A stretch of 64,000 nt of DNA, from positions 1 through 64,000 of the forward strand of contig NZ_BCQG01000007.1 in the NCBI RefSeq assembly GCF_001544315.1. The letters run 5' to 3'. A program made the position numbers and the translations under genes. This stretch comes from Geobacillus jurassicus NBRC 107829. Lineage in GTDB: Bacteria; Bacillota; Bacilli; Bacillales; Anoxybacillaceae. The notes beneath the pieces were generated by a model. That model saw only the letters and a program-made list of their open reading frames with translations, was not told the origin of the DNA and did not search any database. Shown here piece by piece: positions 28,015 to 38,500 of this stretch. Each line of letters opens with the position of its first letter. Position 1 is the first letter of the stretch.

Positions 28015-28458
28015 ATGATCCCCCTTTTTTTCAATCTCCTGTTTTTGCTCGTGCTTATTGCCGTCATTTTGTCCGTCGTCTTCCTGAACAAATTTTCGCG
28101 AAAGACACTTATGCTTGTTTACGCAGGGGCGTTCCTTGTTATGCTGCTCATCGTATCGACCGGCCATTCCACAACGTGGCTCAAATATCAGCTGCAAAGC
28201 AGGCTCAACCATATTGAAACGAATGAAGTGAACATCGAGTCCGACCGAAAGGCGGTCGCTGAAATCGAGTCTTTGCCCCATCCAGTCCACTTTCGCATCA
28301 TATCGATGAAAAAAACCGGCCACGAGCAATATGATGTCGTCATTCAAACCGAGGCGAACAAAGAGCGATGCCGGATTCGCATGATCAGTTACACCGAGCC
28401 GCTCCGTTGGGTGCCGTTTAATGATTTTCAACTCAATCAAGTCAACAAGATCCCGTAA
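28015..28458 (+). CDS. Membrane-anchored protein of unknown function (147 aa)
   Basis: Two N-terminal hydrophobic segments (LFFNLLFLLVLIAVILSVVF; LMLVYAGAFLVMLLIV) are followed by a soluble domain of about 90 residues, predicted outside or inside depending on topology, with VNIESDRKAVAEIESLP and a beta-rich tail. The start follows GAAGGTATG. A strong terminator lies downstream. I do not recognise the family. Confidence 0.65.
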   Translation: MIPLFFNLLFLLVLIAVILSVVFLNKFSRKTLMLVYAGAFLVMLLIVSTGHSTTWLKYQLQSRLNHIETNEVNIESDRKAVAEIESLPHPVHFRIISMKKTGHEQYDVVIQTEANKERCRIRMISYTEPLRWVPFNDFQLNQVNKIP

Positions 28459-28491
28459 AGTTCTCTGGAATAGGCCGGAACCAAAAACAGT

Positions 28492-28533
28492 CCCCTGCCT
28501 GCTCTTCATTGGCAAAGCAGGCAGGGGATTTTT
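28492..28533. terminator. Intrinsic terminator
   Basis: CCCCTGCCTGC / GCAGGCAGGGG forms an 11-bp stem followed by ATTTTTG on the plus strand; on the minus strand GTTTTTGG follows. It separates the convergent membrane-protein gene and yidC. Confidence 0.8.
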
Positions 28534-28542
28534 GATGGCGTT

Positions 28543-29292
28543 TTAGCTGTTTTCCGCCGCTTTGGCCGCCTTCATTTGGGCACGCAAAATGAGCGACTGG
28601 ATGATCGAGAAGCAGCCGCCGACGACCCAATAGAGCGACAGCGCCGACGGAACGGAGCTGGCGCCGATAAAAATCATCACCGGCATGATGTACGACATCA
28701 TCGCCATTTGCGGCAGTTGCTCCTCCGTCATCGACGGCGACAGGCGGAGCGAAATGAACGTCGTCAACGCCGCCAACACCGGCAAAATGAAATACGGATC
28801 GCGATGGCCGAGCTCGACCCATAAGAATGAATGCGTTTTAATTTCCTGCGTCCGCGAAATCGCGTAATAGAGCGCCATAAAAATCGGCATTTGAATGAGC
28901 ACCGGCAGGCAGCCGCTCGCCGGGTTGACGCCGTGTTTTTGATACAGCTGCATCATTTCTTGCTGGAGCTTGCGCTGCGTTTCCGGGTCTTTGCTTTTAT
29001 ATTTTTCTTGCAGCTTCATAAGCTCCGGGCGCAGTTTTTGCATGGCGATCGAAGCGCGGAACTGCTTCAAAATGAGCGGCAGCAAGCAAAACCGGACGAT
29101 GAGCGTCAGCACGATAATCGCGATGCCGTAGTTGTCGCCAAACCAATGGCCAAGCGTCAAAAGGAGCTTTGACATCGGGTAGACAAAATAATGGTTCCAA
29201 ATGCCTTGGCTATGTTCATCGATCGGTTCGTTGCGGTTGCAGCCGGAAAGAAGCAAGGCTGCACTAAGCAGCACAAATAACCATTTTTTCAT
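28543..29292 (-). CDS. yidC: Membrane protein insertase YidC/OxaA, lipoprotein form
   Basis: This 249-residue insertase has a lipoprotein signal ending in the lipobox LLLSGC, then about five transmembrane segments with the YidC core (YGIAIIVLTLIVRFCLLPL, QKYGVNPASGCLPVLIQMPIF-type loop, VLAALTTFISLRLSP). It inserts and folds membrane proteins. Bacilli usually have two (SpoIIIJ and YqjG); which one this is cannot be said from sequence alone. ATG at 29292 with GAAGGAGG. Confidence 0.92.
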   Translation of the reverse strand: MKKWLFVLLSAALLLSGCNRNEPIDEHSQGIWNHYFVYPMSKLLLTLGHWFGDNYGIAIIVLTLIVRFCLLPLILKQFRASIAMQKLRPELMKLQEKYKSKDPETQRKLQQEMMQLYQKHGVNPASGCLPVLIQMPIFMALYYAISRTQEIKTHSFLWVELGHRDPYFILPVLAALTTFISLRLSPSMTEEQLPQMAMMSYIMPVMIFIGASSVPSALSLYWVVGGCFSIIQSLILRAQMKAAKAAENS

Positions 29293-29321
29293 GAAAAGCC
29301 CTCCTTCATCATGTAGCGAAA

Positions 29322-29600
29322 TCATGCCGTTCCATATAAATGAAAGGGCCTTCCATCCTCATCTGCCCGGCTTGCCCGTTCCCGGACCGGAATTTTCCGC
29401 CGCTGCGGCAAAAACAGCGGGCGCCATGGAAGCGCCGCTCGTTCGGCGCCTCCTCCCGCCTCCCGCTCGCGAACTGAGGCCAATGCCGGCTCGTAAAACA
29501 AAGATCTCGCCGTCCGCTGTGCACCCATATACCCTTTCATGATGATCCACAACGCGCCGACAAGCGACATATACACAAGCAAATCGATAGGCGCTTCCAT
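29322..29600 (-). CDS. Possible small membrane protein upstream of yidC (92 aa)
   Basis: The ATG at 29600 has AAAAGGAGGTGG upstream. The protein begins EAPIDLLVYMSLVGALWIIM, one hydrophobic segment, followed by a basic, Arg/Pro-rich tail. No family recognised. The good ribosome site and position 29 bp before yidC support it; the low-complexity C-terminal half is less convincing. Confidence 0.45.
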   Translation of the reverse strand: MEAPIDLLVYMSLVGALWIIMKGYMGAQRTARSLFYEPALASVREREAGGGAERAALPWRPLFLPQRRKIPVRERASRADEDGRPFHLYGTA

Positions 29601-29686
29601 GCGTCCCGTCCACCTCCTTTTGCCCCCGTCCATCTTCTCTTCTCATACGATAGCAAACTTTCCATCAAAAGAAAAGCAACAATTGA

Positions 29687-32600
29687 TCACATCCGCTCCA
29701 AGCGATGAAACGCCGGCTCGTCAGCCGCCAACATGGCAAGCTCTCCGCTTTCATCGGCCGCTAACGCCGCCTCAAGCTCTTGTTTCGCCTCATCGAAGCG
29801 CCCAAGCAGCGCGAGGTAGCGGGCTCGTTCGTAGCGAAGGCGAACATCTTCGGTCGCATGGGCGCACCGTTCAATTGCAGCCAGCGCCCGCTCGATGTGC
29901 CCGGCCGCTTCGTAGGCAGCCGCAAGCTGCATATTGAGCTCTTCATCCTCAGGATACCAATCAGCGTAGCGCTCCCAAAGCGCCGCCGCTTCCTGATAGC
30001 GCCCTGTTTCCATATACTGTTCGCCAAGCAACATGAGCGCCCCGCGCGCAAGCGGCTCTTCGGCAACAATCGCCTGCAGCTGCCGCTCGGCTTTCTTCTG
30101 TTGCCCCTCCCGAAGCCAAATGATCGCCTGCCACATGCGCAATTCAACATCGTCCGGTTCATCAGCCAGCAGCCGGTCAAGCCACCTTTGCGCTTCTTGA
30201 CGCTTTTGGACATCGTCGGCCGTCAACAAGTGTTCGACGAATTCACGCGCCAATGGAGGATCCCAAACGCGGACGAGCGCTTTGCGCCACGTTTTGACGG
30301 CATCATCCTCCAGCTCGATCGCCGCATAAAGGCGAGCGAGCTGCCCATAGGCTTCCGCATTGCCGCGGTCGAGACGGATCGCCTCCTCATACAAATCAAT
30401 GACGATAGAAAACAAGGAAAACCTTCCAACCCATTCCTTCGCTTTTGTCCACCATCGCACCGGCCCGTCGTTTTCGTTCTGTTCCTCTCCCAAATACGGA
30501 AGGAGAGCAGCGGCCGCGTTCCGATAAATAACGCTTTTCTCCTCGCGGCTTGCCCTTAGCCGCTCCAACCGGTGACGAAGCTTTCCTAAGCCGCGCATCG
30601 TTTTTGGAAAAAGGGCGACGTACAAGGGATACAACAATTCATCGTCGGGATGGCGCACCACCAACTGTTCCAGCAGGTTGGCCGCCTCTTTTTTGCGCCC
30701 TTCCCAGATGAGCACCATCGCCCAATGGCGGAGCACTTCATGATGGTCCGGCGCAAGGGCAAGCGCCTTCTCGACCGCCGCCTTTTCTTGATCGCGGCGT
30801 CCGAGCGCTCCATATACATACCCGAGGCTGTCGTAATACCACACCTCTCCCGCATGCGGACGAGCATCGGCCAAGGCCCGAAGCAGCGCGGAAGGCTCTG
30901 CCATCTCGGCAAGCTGTTCGATGTCCACACGCAGCGGGGCAAGGCGGACCGCCTGAAGCAAATGCACGTGCTGCCGCTCTTCGTTTCCTTCCGCCTCATA
31001 TAGAGCAGCCAAGCGAAAATGGCAGAGGGCAAACGACGGATCGGCTTTGAGACACGCCTCATAATGTTGTTTCGCCTCTTGGTAGCGTCCGAGCGAGGCG
31101 CACAGCTCCGCCAACCGGAAGAGTGAAAGCGAATGGCTCATTGCGGCGGCTTCCCGGTAAACACTCATGGCCTTGGACGGCCGTCCTTGCCGCTCATAAA
31201 GGACGCCGAGAGCGGAATGGGCCGAAGCGAGTTTCGGGCGAGCCGAGACAAGCTGCTCTAAAAACGCCCGGCCGCGCTCGAGAAGAGCTGGCGTTGTCAG
31301 CTGATCGATGTAAAACTCGTACGCTTCTTCGGCATCAAACTCGGCAAGGCGCAGCCCTTTCTCCAACCATGACAGCGCCGTTTCGCGTCCTTCCTCCTCA
31401 TCCGCGAAACCGTGGGCGATCAGCCATTTTCCCGCATTGAGCCAATATTCGCTGTTGTTGGCAAAACGGACGCGCTGCTTGACTACATACCGGCGAGCCG
31501 CTTCCGCATCCCCGCGCTCCGCGAGGGCAGCCGCCAAGCCGAGGTGGGCAAACACATCATCACGGTCATGGCGGATCGCTTCTTCGTAGCAAGCCGCTGC
31601 TCTTTCCGCCTCTCCTTCCTCCATATAGAGATCGCCAAGGCGGACGTAAAGCGGCGCCAACCGCCAAGCGGCGGCCAGCCCCTCTTCCAACGCCGCCTTC
31701 GCCTTTTCCCAGTCGCCGTCGTCATGATACAAATCGGCAAGCATCAAATACGGGTACGGTTCCTGTGGATCGAGCGCTTTCGCGACGCAAAAGCCGCGTT
31801 CCGCCTTGCGCCGGCGGCCGAGCTCCATGTCGCAGCGGGCCCGCTCATACCAAAGCTGGGCATCCCTCCGCTCGCGGCGCACAAGACGATCAAACCAGTC
31901 GCGCGCTTCGGCGAACCGCTTCGCGTGGAACAAAAGCACGCCATGGTTCGTTTCGATAAACAAATCGCCCGGATACAGGCTGATCGCCACACGCGAAGAG
32001 ACGAGCCCTTTTTCGATATGGCCGGCGTACGCCGAGGCGAGCCCAAAATAGCTCCACACTTCCGGCTGATCCGTGTCCAACTGGAGCGAGGCGCGGAAAT
32101 AGCGGGCCGCCTCTTCGTAGCAGCTGGCAAAAAAGGCGATGCGGCCGCGCAAATAATGGTAGATCGGGCTTTGCCCCTTTCCTTTCACCCGCTTGAGCAC
32201 GTCCTCAGCCCGCTCCATTTCTTGGGCGTAGACGTACGCTTTTGCCGCCATAAGCAACAAGTCGTTATGCTCGGGATACTCGCTCAAGACGCGCTTAGTA
32301 TACTCCAACACAAGCGGCTTCGCCTCATCGCTGCCAAAATGCTTCATGACATACAGCCATGTGTACGGGATGTGTTCATGCCTGCGCAAAAAGGCGACAA
32401 ACGCGGCGAAATGCGCCTGTTCATCTTCATCCATCTTTTCGGCCAACGCGTGCAACTCGCGGAAATAGCGGTCTTCCTCTTCTGGAAGCTCAGCGGCGAG
32501 CGCCGCTTTTTCCCGAGGAAACGCAACAATCGACAAATAATGCGTCCCGGCATACCATTTTTTGAGCTCGTCCTCTGAAACGACAAACGGATCGAATAGA

Positions 32601-33844
32601 TTCGGGTCTTGCACATAAAACGCCTCGAGCCGTTCGTCATAGCCAAACAGCACTTGCACGTGTGATGACTGTTCGTAATCAACGCTCAACAGCACCGGAA
32701 CACCCTCGTCAATCAGCCGCTTCCAGCGCGGCGGCGAACCAATGAAAAAGCGGCAAACAAAGCCGAGCTCTTCCAAATAGTGAACGGTCGTCGACAGCTT
32801 CGACCCTCGCACATCAAAAATATGTTCGGCCACTTCGTCTTGCGTGCGGGGAGAGCCAAGCAGGCGGAGCATCATTTCCAAGCTCGCCGGCACGCAATAG
32901 TTGTGCTTTTGCACGACCGGCACAAGCGGCAGCACCACCGCCCGTTCACTTTGCCGCCCAAGTGCGTGGGCGTACGGCGTTTTTTCAAGCTGCGGCTCAG
33001 CTTTCACAAGCGATTCAAGCTTCTCCCATTCGTCAAGCTGGTAATACAGTTCAGCGCGCAAATGGGCGAAATAACGGCGATGCATATGAAGCGGATTCAG
33101 GCGGTCGAGTTCATCCATCGCCGCGAGCGCCTCGCGGTAGGCGCGCACATCGCGCAGGCGGCGCACGCGCTCAGCGTAAAACGCCGGCACTTGCGGAAAG
33201 CGCCGCCTGCCTTCCTCCAACACAGCGAGCGCCTCGTGATGGCGGCCGTCAAGAGCATACAAATCCGCAAGCAACAAATAGCACATGTCGCCGCGCTCCG
33301 GGTCATCGAGCCCGGCGCGGATGATTGGTTCCGCCTGCTTCCGGTCGCCGGTCTCGATGTAAAAATAGCCCCATTTGTCATGCATCGGCATCGTCTCATA
33401 GCGGGCCACAACGTCCATCCACCGGCGCGCCTCATCCACCCGCTGCATATCCAACAAGGCGCGCACCAACGCAAACGCCGCCCGGGCGATCGATTCCCTC
33501 GGCTCCTCCACACGGCCTTCGAGCGCTTCCAAAAGGCGCGGGGTGAGCGCCTCTTCGACATCGAGCGGCCGGCGGTTCTCGAGCCACTCGTCGCACACCC
33601 AAGCGAGCGTCTGCAGCGTGTTGAACTTGCGGTGGGCATACCGCGCGACAAGCCCGCTATGACGATACATCAAGGCATAATCAAACAATCGGACAAGTGC
33701 GCGAAACGGCTCCGGCGTCTCCCAACGGGAAAGCACCCGGCGCCATTCGAACATTCCCATCGTTTCAAGAAGCGGTCGGACTTCCTTTAGCGCTTCAATG
33801 ATTCGTTTTTCTTGAACAAGTGACGAGACATTTTCGATCTTCAT
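29687..33844 (-). CDS. Giant TPR protein with an internal C39-like peptidase domain (1385 aa)
   Basis: Roughly residues 1-300 and 450-1385 are tandem tetratricopeptide repeats (for example AHLGLAAALAERGDAEAA, LLADLYHDDGDWEKAKAAL). Between them lies a papain-like C39/peptidase_C39_2 domain: Cys317 in HNYCVPASLEMMLRLLG, His395 in SSHVQVLFGYDE, and the following VQDPN that supplies the third catalytic residue. No signal peptide or membrane segment, so it should be cytoplasmic. Such proteins probably scaffold other proteins and may cleave double-glycine-type peptides, but no substrate is visible nearby. Start ATG 33844; its ribosome site lies in a perfect palindrome. Confidence 0.88.
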   Translation of the reverse strand: MKIENVSSLVQEKRIIEALKEVRPLLETMGMFEWRRVLSRWETPEPFRALVRLFDYALMYRHSGLVARYAHRKFNTLQTLAWVCDEWLENRRPLDVEEALTPRLLEALEGRVEEPRESIARAAFALVRALLDMQRVDEARRWMDVVARYETMPMHDKWGYFYIETGDRKQAEPIIRAGLDDPERGDMCYLLLADLYALDGRHHEALAVLEEGRRRFPQVPAFYAERVRRLRDVRAYREALAAMDELDRLNPLHMHRRYFAHLRAELYYQLDEWEKLESLVKAEPQLEKTPYAHALGRQSERAVVLPLVPVVQKHNYCVPASLEMMLRLLGSPRTQDEVAEHIFDVRGSKLSTTVHYLEELGFVCRFFIGSPPRWKRLIDEGVPVLLSVDYEQSSHVQVLFGYDERLEAFYVQDPNLFDPFVVSEDELKKWYAGTHYLSIVAFPREKAALAAELPEEEDRYFRELHALAEKMDEDEQAHFAAFVAFLRRHEHIPYTWLYVMKHFGSDEAKPLVLEYTKRVLSEYPEHNDLLLMAAKAYVYAQEMERAEDVLKRVKGKGQSPIYHYLRGRIAFFASCYEEAARYFRASLQLDTDQPEVWSYFGLASAYAGHIEKGLVSSRVAISLYPGDLFIETNHGVLLFHAKRFAEARDWFDRLVRRERRDAQLWYERARCDMELGRRRKAERGFCVAKALDPQEPYPYLMLADLYHDDGDWEKAKAALEEGLAAAWRLAPLYVRLGDLYMEEGEAERAAACYEEAIRHDRDDVFAHLGLAAALAERGDAEAARRYVVKQRVRFANNSEYWLNAGKWLIAHGFADEEEGRETALSWLEKGLRLAEFDAEEAYEFYIDQLTTPALLERGRAFLEQLVSARPKLASAHSALGVLYERQGRPSKAMSVYREAAAMSHSLSLFRLAELCASLGRYQEAKQHYEACLKADPSFALCHFRLAALYEAEGNEERQHVHLLQAVRLAPLRVDIEQLAEMAEPSALLRALADARPHAGEVWYYDSLGYVYGALGRRDQEKAAVEKALALAPDHHEVLRHWAMVLIWEGRKKEAANLLEQLVVRHPDDELLYPLYVALFPKTMRGLGKLRHRLERLRASREEKSVIYRNAAAALLPYLGEEQNENDGPVRWWTKAKEWVGRFSLFSIVIDLYEEAIRLDRGNAEAYGQLARLYAAIELEDDAVKTWRKALVRVWDPPLAREFVEHLLTADDVQKRQEAQRWLDRLLADEPDDVELRMWQAIIWLREGQQKKAERQLQAIVAEEPLARGALMLLGEQYMETGRYQEAAALWERYADWYPEDEELNMQLAAAYEAAGHIERALAAIERCAHATEDVRLRYERARYLALLGRFDEAKQELEAALAADESGELAMLAADEPAFHRLERM

Positions 33845-33941
33845 CAAAGGAGCTCCTTTATCGAAGCAATGGTTTTTCTTTATGTTAATAGTTTAGAATA
33901 ATCAGCGTAAAACAGCCATACATTTTTTCAGAAAAATAAAG

Positions 33942-33983
33942 TGAAAACAGAAACAACCCACCCTGATTTTTCGGCAGGATGGG
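33942..33983 (-). terminator. Probable terminator of the lipase gene
   Basis: On the minus strand CCCATCCTG / CAGGGTGGG forms a stem with a 9-nt loop and is followed by TTGTTTCTGTTTTC, just after the lipase stop codon. Confidence 0.6.
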
Positions 33984-33999
33984 GCGCCAACGAATTCAT

Positions 34000-34752
34000 C
34001 TATCCGGCATGTTTGGCAAAAAACTGGAGCGATCGCTCGATAATGACTGGCTGGTCGTAGTCGAGCGTGGCCACATGGTAGCTGTTCGAGAGCCGGATGA
34101 TCTCTTTTTCGGCTGAACGAATGCCGTCCCAAATCAATTGGGCATTCGCGGGCGGCACGACGTGGTCTTCGTCGGAAACAAAAATCAACGCCGGGCAGAC
34201 GATGCGATCGAGTTTCGCTTTTGTCTGTTCCATCAGCGCGGCCAGCTGAAGAAGGGAAGCGGTCGGCGTTTTCTCATATGCCAGCTCTTTCACATCCGGA
34301 TTTTTCAAGTCCGAACCGATCGAATCGAGATATCTCGGCAGCTCGCCCCCGCCCGCCAGACCAGCTCGGATGGCCGGAATATCGATGGCGGCATTCACCA
34401 GCACGATGCCCCGGATGTCTGGATGATGTTCCGCAAGATGCAGCGTGAGCGTCCCGCCCATCGACAGCCCGGTGACAAAAATCGTGTTGCACCGCTGCTT
34501 CAGCCACTCGTATCCTTCTTCAACCGAGGCGATCCAGTCGTCAAACGTCGTCCGCTCCATGTCTTCATAATGCGTTCCGTGCCCTTTTAGGCGCGGCAGG
34601 CAGACCGTGTAGCCGGCTTTCGCGTATGCCTCGGCGAGCGGGCGCATGCTGTGGGGCGTGCCGGTGAACCCGTGCACGAGCAGCACCCCAACCGGCCCGT
34701 TTTCGGCATAAAACGGCTCCGCACCAGGGAGCACCGGATATTGTTCGCTCAT
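34000..34752 (-). CDS. Thermostable monoacylglycerol lipase (alpha/beta hydrolase)
   Basis: This 250-residue esterase has Ser97 (GLSMGG), Asp196 (SDEDH) and His226 (SYHVATLD), exactly the triad numbering of the monoacylglycerol lipase of Bacillus sp. H-257, which it resembles along its whole length as far as I recall. It hydrolyses monoglycerides, probably in the cytoplasm because there is no signal peptide. The ATG at 34752 is chosen for the MSEQYPVL start and the GGGAGAGGAAG site; a 46-codon upstream extension is not supported. Confidence 0.92.
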   Translation of the reverse strand: MSEQYPVLPGAEPFYAENGPVGVLLVHGFTGTPHSMRPLAEAYAKAGYTVCLPRLKGHGTHYEDMERTTFDDWIASVEEGYEWLKQRCNTIFVTGLSMGGTLTLHLAEHHPDIRGIVLVNAAIDIPAIRAGLAGGGELPRYLDSIGSDLKNPDVKELAYEKTPTASLLQLAALMEQTKAKLDRIVCPALIFVSDEDHVVPPANAQLIWDGIRSAEKEIIRLSNSYHVATLDYDQPVIIERSLQFFAKHAG

Positions 34753-34859
34753 CTTCCTCTCCCCCTTGTCGATTTTGTCCCTTCTCTTATATGTATTCGC
34801 CGCCGTCCCCATTTTTCCCTTTTTCCTTTCAAGAGCCACCGCGCCGAAATCGGCGGGCA

Positions 34860-35363
34860 TCACCAACCAAACGGCAGCGACCGCCACCACTCGCGAAATA
34901 ATCCGTTAACACCGAGGTAAATAAAACCGGCCAACGCGGCGTACACAAGCACTGTTTCCATCCCCTTTCCCGTCCGGTAGAGCGGCACTTTCCACCGCTT
35001 GAAAGAAAACGGCCAAAACAACGGCACCCCTTGGACAGAAAAAAAGTCTTCGAGAATATGAAACAAATACCCAAGCGCCAATCCGGCCGAAAACAGCGAC
35101 GCCGAATCGCGCCAAACAAGCGCGGCGAGCGCGCCCCAGACGATGAGTGAATGCGTCATGCCGCGATGGCCGAACGCTTCTTTCACTTTGCCAGCGACGC
35201 CGAATGAACGGCGGCCGACGTATGATGACGGCTCATCAATGTCAGGAAGAAGGCTGCCGATGACAAGCCCCGCCGTATAGGCGGCAGTAAACGGCAACCC
35301 CGTATGCGCGGACGCCGCCGCTCCGAGACACAATGAGGCAATGACATGACTCGAGTACCGCAA
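34860..35363 (-). CDS. DUF457/YdjM-type membrane-bound metal-dependent hydrolase
   Basis: This 167-residue membrane protein has GSLLPDIDEPSS, FGHRGMTHSLIVWG and HILEDFFSVQGVPLFWPF, the His/Asp signatures of the YdjM/YfhO-like DUF457 family, with about four hydrophobic segments. Function is unknown; relatives are linked to membrane or DNA-damage responses. TTG start at 35363 with GGGGATT upstream. It diverges from narG. Confidence 0.82.
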   Translation of the reverse strand: MRYSSHVIASLCLGAAASAHTGLPFTAAYTAGLVIGSLLPDIDEPSSYVGRRSFGVAGKVKEAFGHRGMTHSLIVWGALAALVWRDSASLFSAGLALGYLFHILEDFFSVQGVPLFWPFSFKRWKVPLYRTGKGMETVLVYAALAGFIYLGVNGLFREWWRSLPFGW

Positions 35364-35457
35364 CGAAATCCCCTCAAACTTTTATCGTTTTCCCCATTAT
35401 ACCATACGAAAGAATATTTGTTCGTTCGTTTGACGAATTTGTGACAATGCCGCCAAG

Positions 35458-35500
35458 TGTGACAAAGTTAACATCGCGTTATTGGCATCATGGCTATCGT
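35458..35500 (+). promoter_or_regulatory. Candidate Fnr box and -10 of narGHJI
   Basis: TGTGACAAAGTTAACA (35458-35473) matches the Fnr consensus TGTGA-N6-TCACA with one mismatch. A TATCGT -10-like box at 35495-35500 would place the site about 41 bp before the transcription start, the classic class II activator position. A second TGTGACA half site lies 18 bp upstream at 35440. Confidence 0.6.
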
Positions 35501-35534
35501 TAAAAGTACAGAACGCTTAAAGGAGTGAGCAAAA

Positions 35535-38500
35535 ATGAAACGAAAACGATCTCCGCTTGCGAACCGTTTCAAATATATTCGGCCGATCGAGCGCCAAGCC
35601 GACGGTCATAGCGAAACGACCTACGGCGACCGCACCTGGGAAGACGCGTACCGCCGCCGCTGGCAGCACGACAAAGTCGTCCGCTCCACCCACGGCGTCA
35701 ACTGCACGGGATCGTGCAGCTGGAACATTTACGTGAAAAACGGCATCGTCACCTGGGAAGGACAGCAACTCGATTACCCGTCGACCGGGCCGGATATGCC
35801 GGACTTTGAACCGCGCGGCTGCCCGCGCGGCGCAAGCTTCTCATGGTATATGTACAGCCCGCTGCGCGTCAAATATCCGTACGTGCGCGGCGTGTTGATC
35901 GACATGTGGCGCGAGGCGCTCGCGGCTCATCCGAACAACCCGCTTGAAGCGTGGAAAAGCATCGTCGAAAACCCCGACAAAGCGAAGCGCTACAAACAAG
36001 CGCGCGGAAAAGGCGGGTTCGTGCGCGTCAGCTGGGACGAAGCATTGACGCTTGTCGCCGCTTCCTTATTGTATACGGTCGTCAAGTACGGACCGGACCG
36101 CAACATCGGCTTCTCGCCGATTCCAGCGATGTCAATGGTCAGCCATGCCGCCGGGGCTCGATTTATGCAGCTGATGGGCGGGCCGATACTCAGCTTTTAC
36201 GATTGGTACGCCGACTTGCCGCCAGCGTCGCCGCAAATTTGGGGCGACCAAACCGACGTGCCGGAGTCAAGCGACTGGTACAACGCCGGCTACATCATCA
36301 CGTGGGGCTCGAACGTCCCGCTCACCCGGACGCCGGACGCCCACTTTTTGGCCGAAGTGCGCTACCGCGGCGCGAAAGTCGTCTCCGTCAGCCCAGATTA
36401 CGCCGAGTCGACGAAATTCGCCGACGACTGGCTGTCGGTGAAGCAAGGGACGGACGGCGCCTTGGCGATGGCGATGGGGCATGTCATTTTAAACGAATAT
36501 TACGTCAAACAGACCGTCCCGTATTTTGAACAATATGCGAAAACGTACACCGATTTTCCGTTTGTCGTCATGCTGAAGCAAGACGGCGGCGCATGGACGG
36601 CCGGGCGCTTCCTCTTGGCGAAAGACCTCGGCAAACCAACCGGAAACGCCGAATGGAAGCCGGTCGTCTACGATGAGAACACTCATTCATTTGCCGTGCC
36701 GAACGGAACGATCGGCGCCCGCTGGGAAGACAAAGGAAAATGGAACTTGCGCCTCGTTGACGAGGAAACAGAGCAGCCCATTGAACCGCGCCTGTCGTTT
36801 TTAGGGAGTGAGGATGAGGTCATTCCGATTCAGCTGCCGTATTTCACTGATGACGGCGGAAAAACGATCGAGCGCGCCGTGCCGGTGAAAAAAGTGCGCA
36901 CCGAAACAGGTGACGTGTATGTCACGACCGTCTATGATTTGATTTTGGCCAACTACGGCATTGACCGCGGCATCGGCGGCACGGTCGCCCGCTCGTACGA
37001 CGACGAGGTGCCGTTCACGCCAGCATGGCAAGAGGCGATCACCGGCGTCAACCGCGATCTCGTCGTCAAAATCGCCCGCGAGTTTGCCGACAACGCCATT
37101 GACACAAACGGCCGGTCCATGATCATCGTCGGCGCCGGGATCAACCATTGGTTCAACTCCGATACGATTTACCGCGCCGTCTTAAACCTTGTCTTGTTCG
37201 TCGGCGCTCAAGGGGTGAATGGCGGCGGCTGGGCTCATTACGTCGGGCAAGAAAAACTGCGCCCAGCGGAAGGATGGCAGACCATCGCCATGGCGCGCGA
37301 CTGGGTCGGACCGGCGAAACTGCAAAACGGCACGTCATTCTTTTACTTTGCGACCGACCAATGGCGCTACGAAAAGCGGCCGGTCGATGAGCTCGTCTCG
37401 CCGCTCGCGAAACGAGCGCGCTATTCACATCCTGGCGATTACAACGTCTTAGCCGCCCGGCTCGGCTGGCTGCCGTCGTACCCGACGTTTAACAAAAATG
37501 GCATCGAGCTGTATAACGAAGCGGTTCGCAACGGAGCACGCACGCCGGAAGAAATCGGCGCCTATGTCGCGAAACAACTGAAAGAGAAAAAGCTGCAGTT
37601 CGCCATTGAAGACCCGGACAACGAGGCGAACTTCCCGCGCAATTTGATCGTCTGGCGCGCCAACTTGATCTCGAGCTCCGGCAAAGGGCACGAATATTTC
37701 TTAAAACATTTGCTTGGCACGACGAACGGCTTGTTAAACGACGACCGGGACAGCCTGCGCCCGGAAGAAATCCGCTGGCGCGACGAAGCGCCGGAAGGCA
37801 AGCTTGACTTGCTTGTCAATTTGGACTTCCGCATGGCCGGCACAGCGCTCTACTCCGATGTCGTTCTGCCGGCGGCCACCTGGTATGAAAAACACGACTT
37901 AAGCAGCACCGATATGCATCCATTCATCCACCCGTTCAATCCAGCCGTGCCTCCGCTTTGGGAAGCACGCTCGGACTGGGACATTTTCAAATCGCTCGCC
38001 AAAGCCGTATCCGATGTGGCAAAACAATCCAGCTTAAAGCCGATGAAAGAAGTCGTCGCCACCCCGCTGCTGCATGATACAGCGCAAGAGCTGGCGCAGC
38101 CGTTTGGCGAAGTGAAAGACTGGAGCAAAGGCGAAACCGAACCGATTCCGGGCAAAACGATGCCGAACATTCACGTCATCGAGCGCGACTATACGCTCAT
38201 TTACGATCAAATGACCGCCTTAGGACCGAATGTGGCCCGCCAGCCGATCGGCGCAAAGGGGATCGCCTGGTCGGCGAAAGACGAATACGAGCAGTTGAAA
38301 CGCCGGCTCGGCACCGTCCAGCGCGCCTCGATCGCCGATGGCTGCCCGGACATCACCGAAGCGAAACAAGCAGCTGAAGCGATTTTGACGCTGTCATCGA
38401 CAACGAACGGGAAAATGGCCGTCAAAGCGTGGGAGGCGCTCGAGAAAAAGACGAATTTAGAGCTCGCCGATTTAGCGAAAGAGCGCGAAGAAGAATGTTT

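Noticed and set aside
31412-32578. Plus-strand ORF of 388 aa
   Set aside because: Antisense shadow of the TPR gene; composition is biased and there is no ribosome site.
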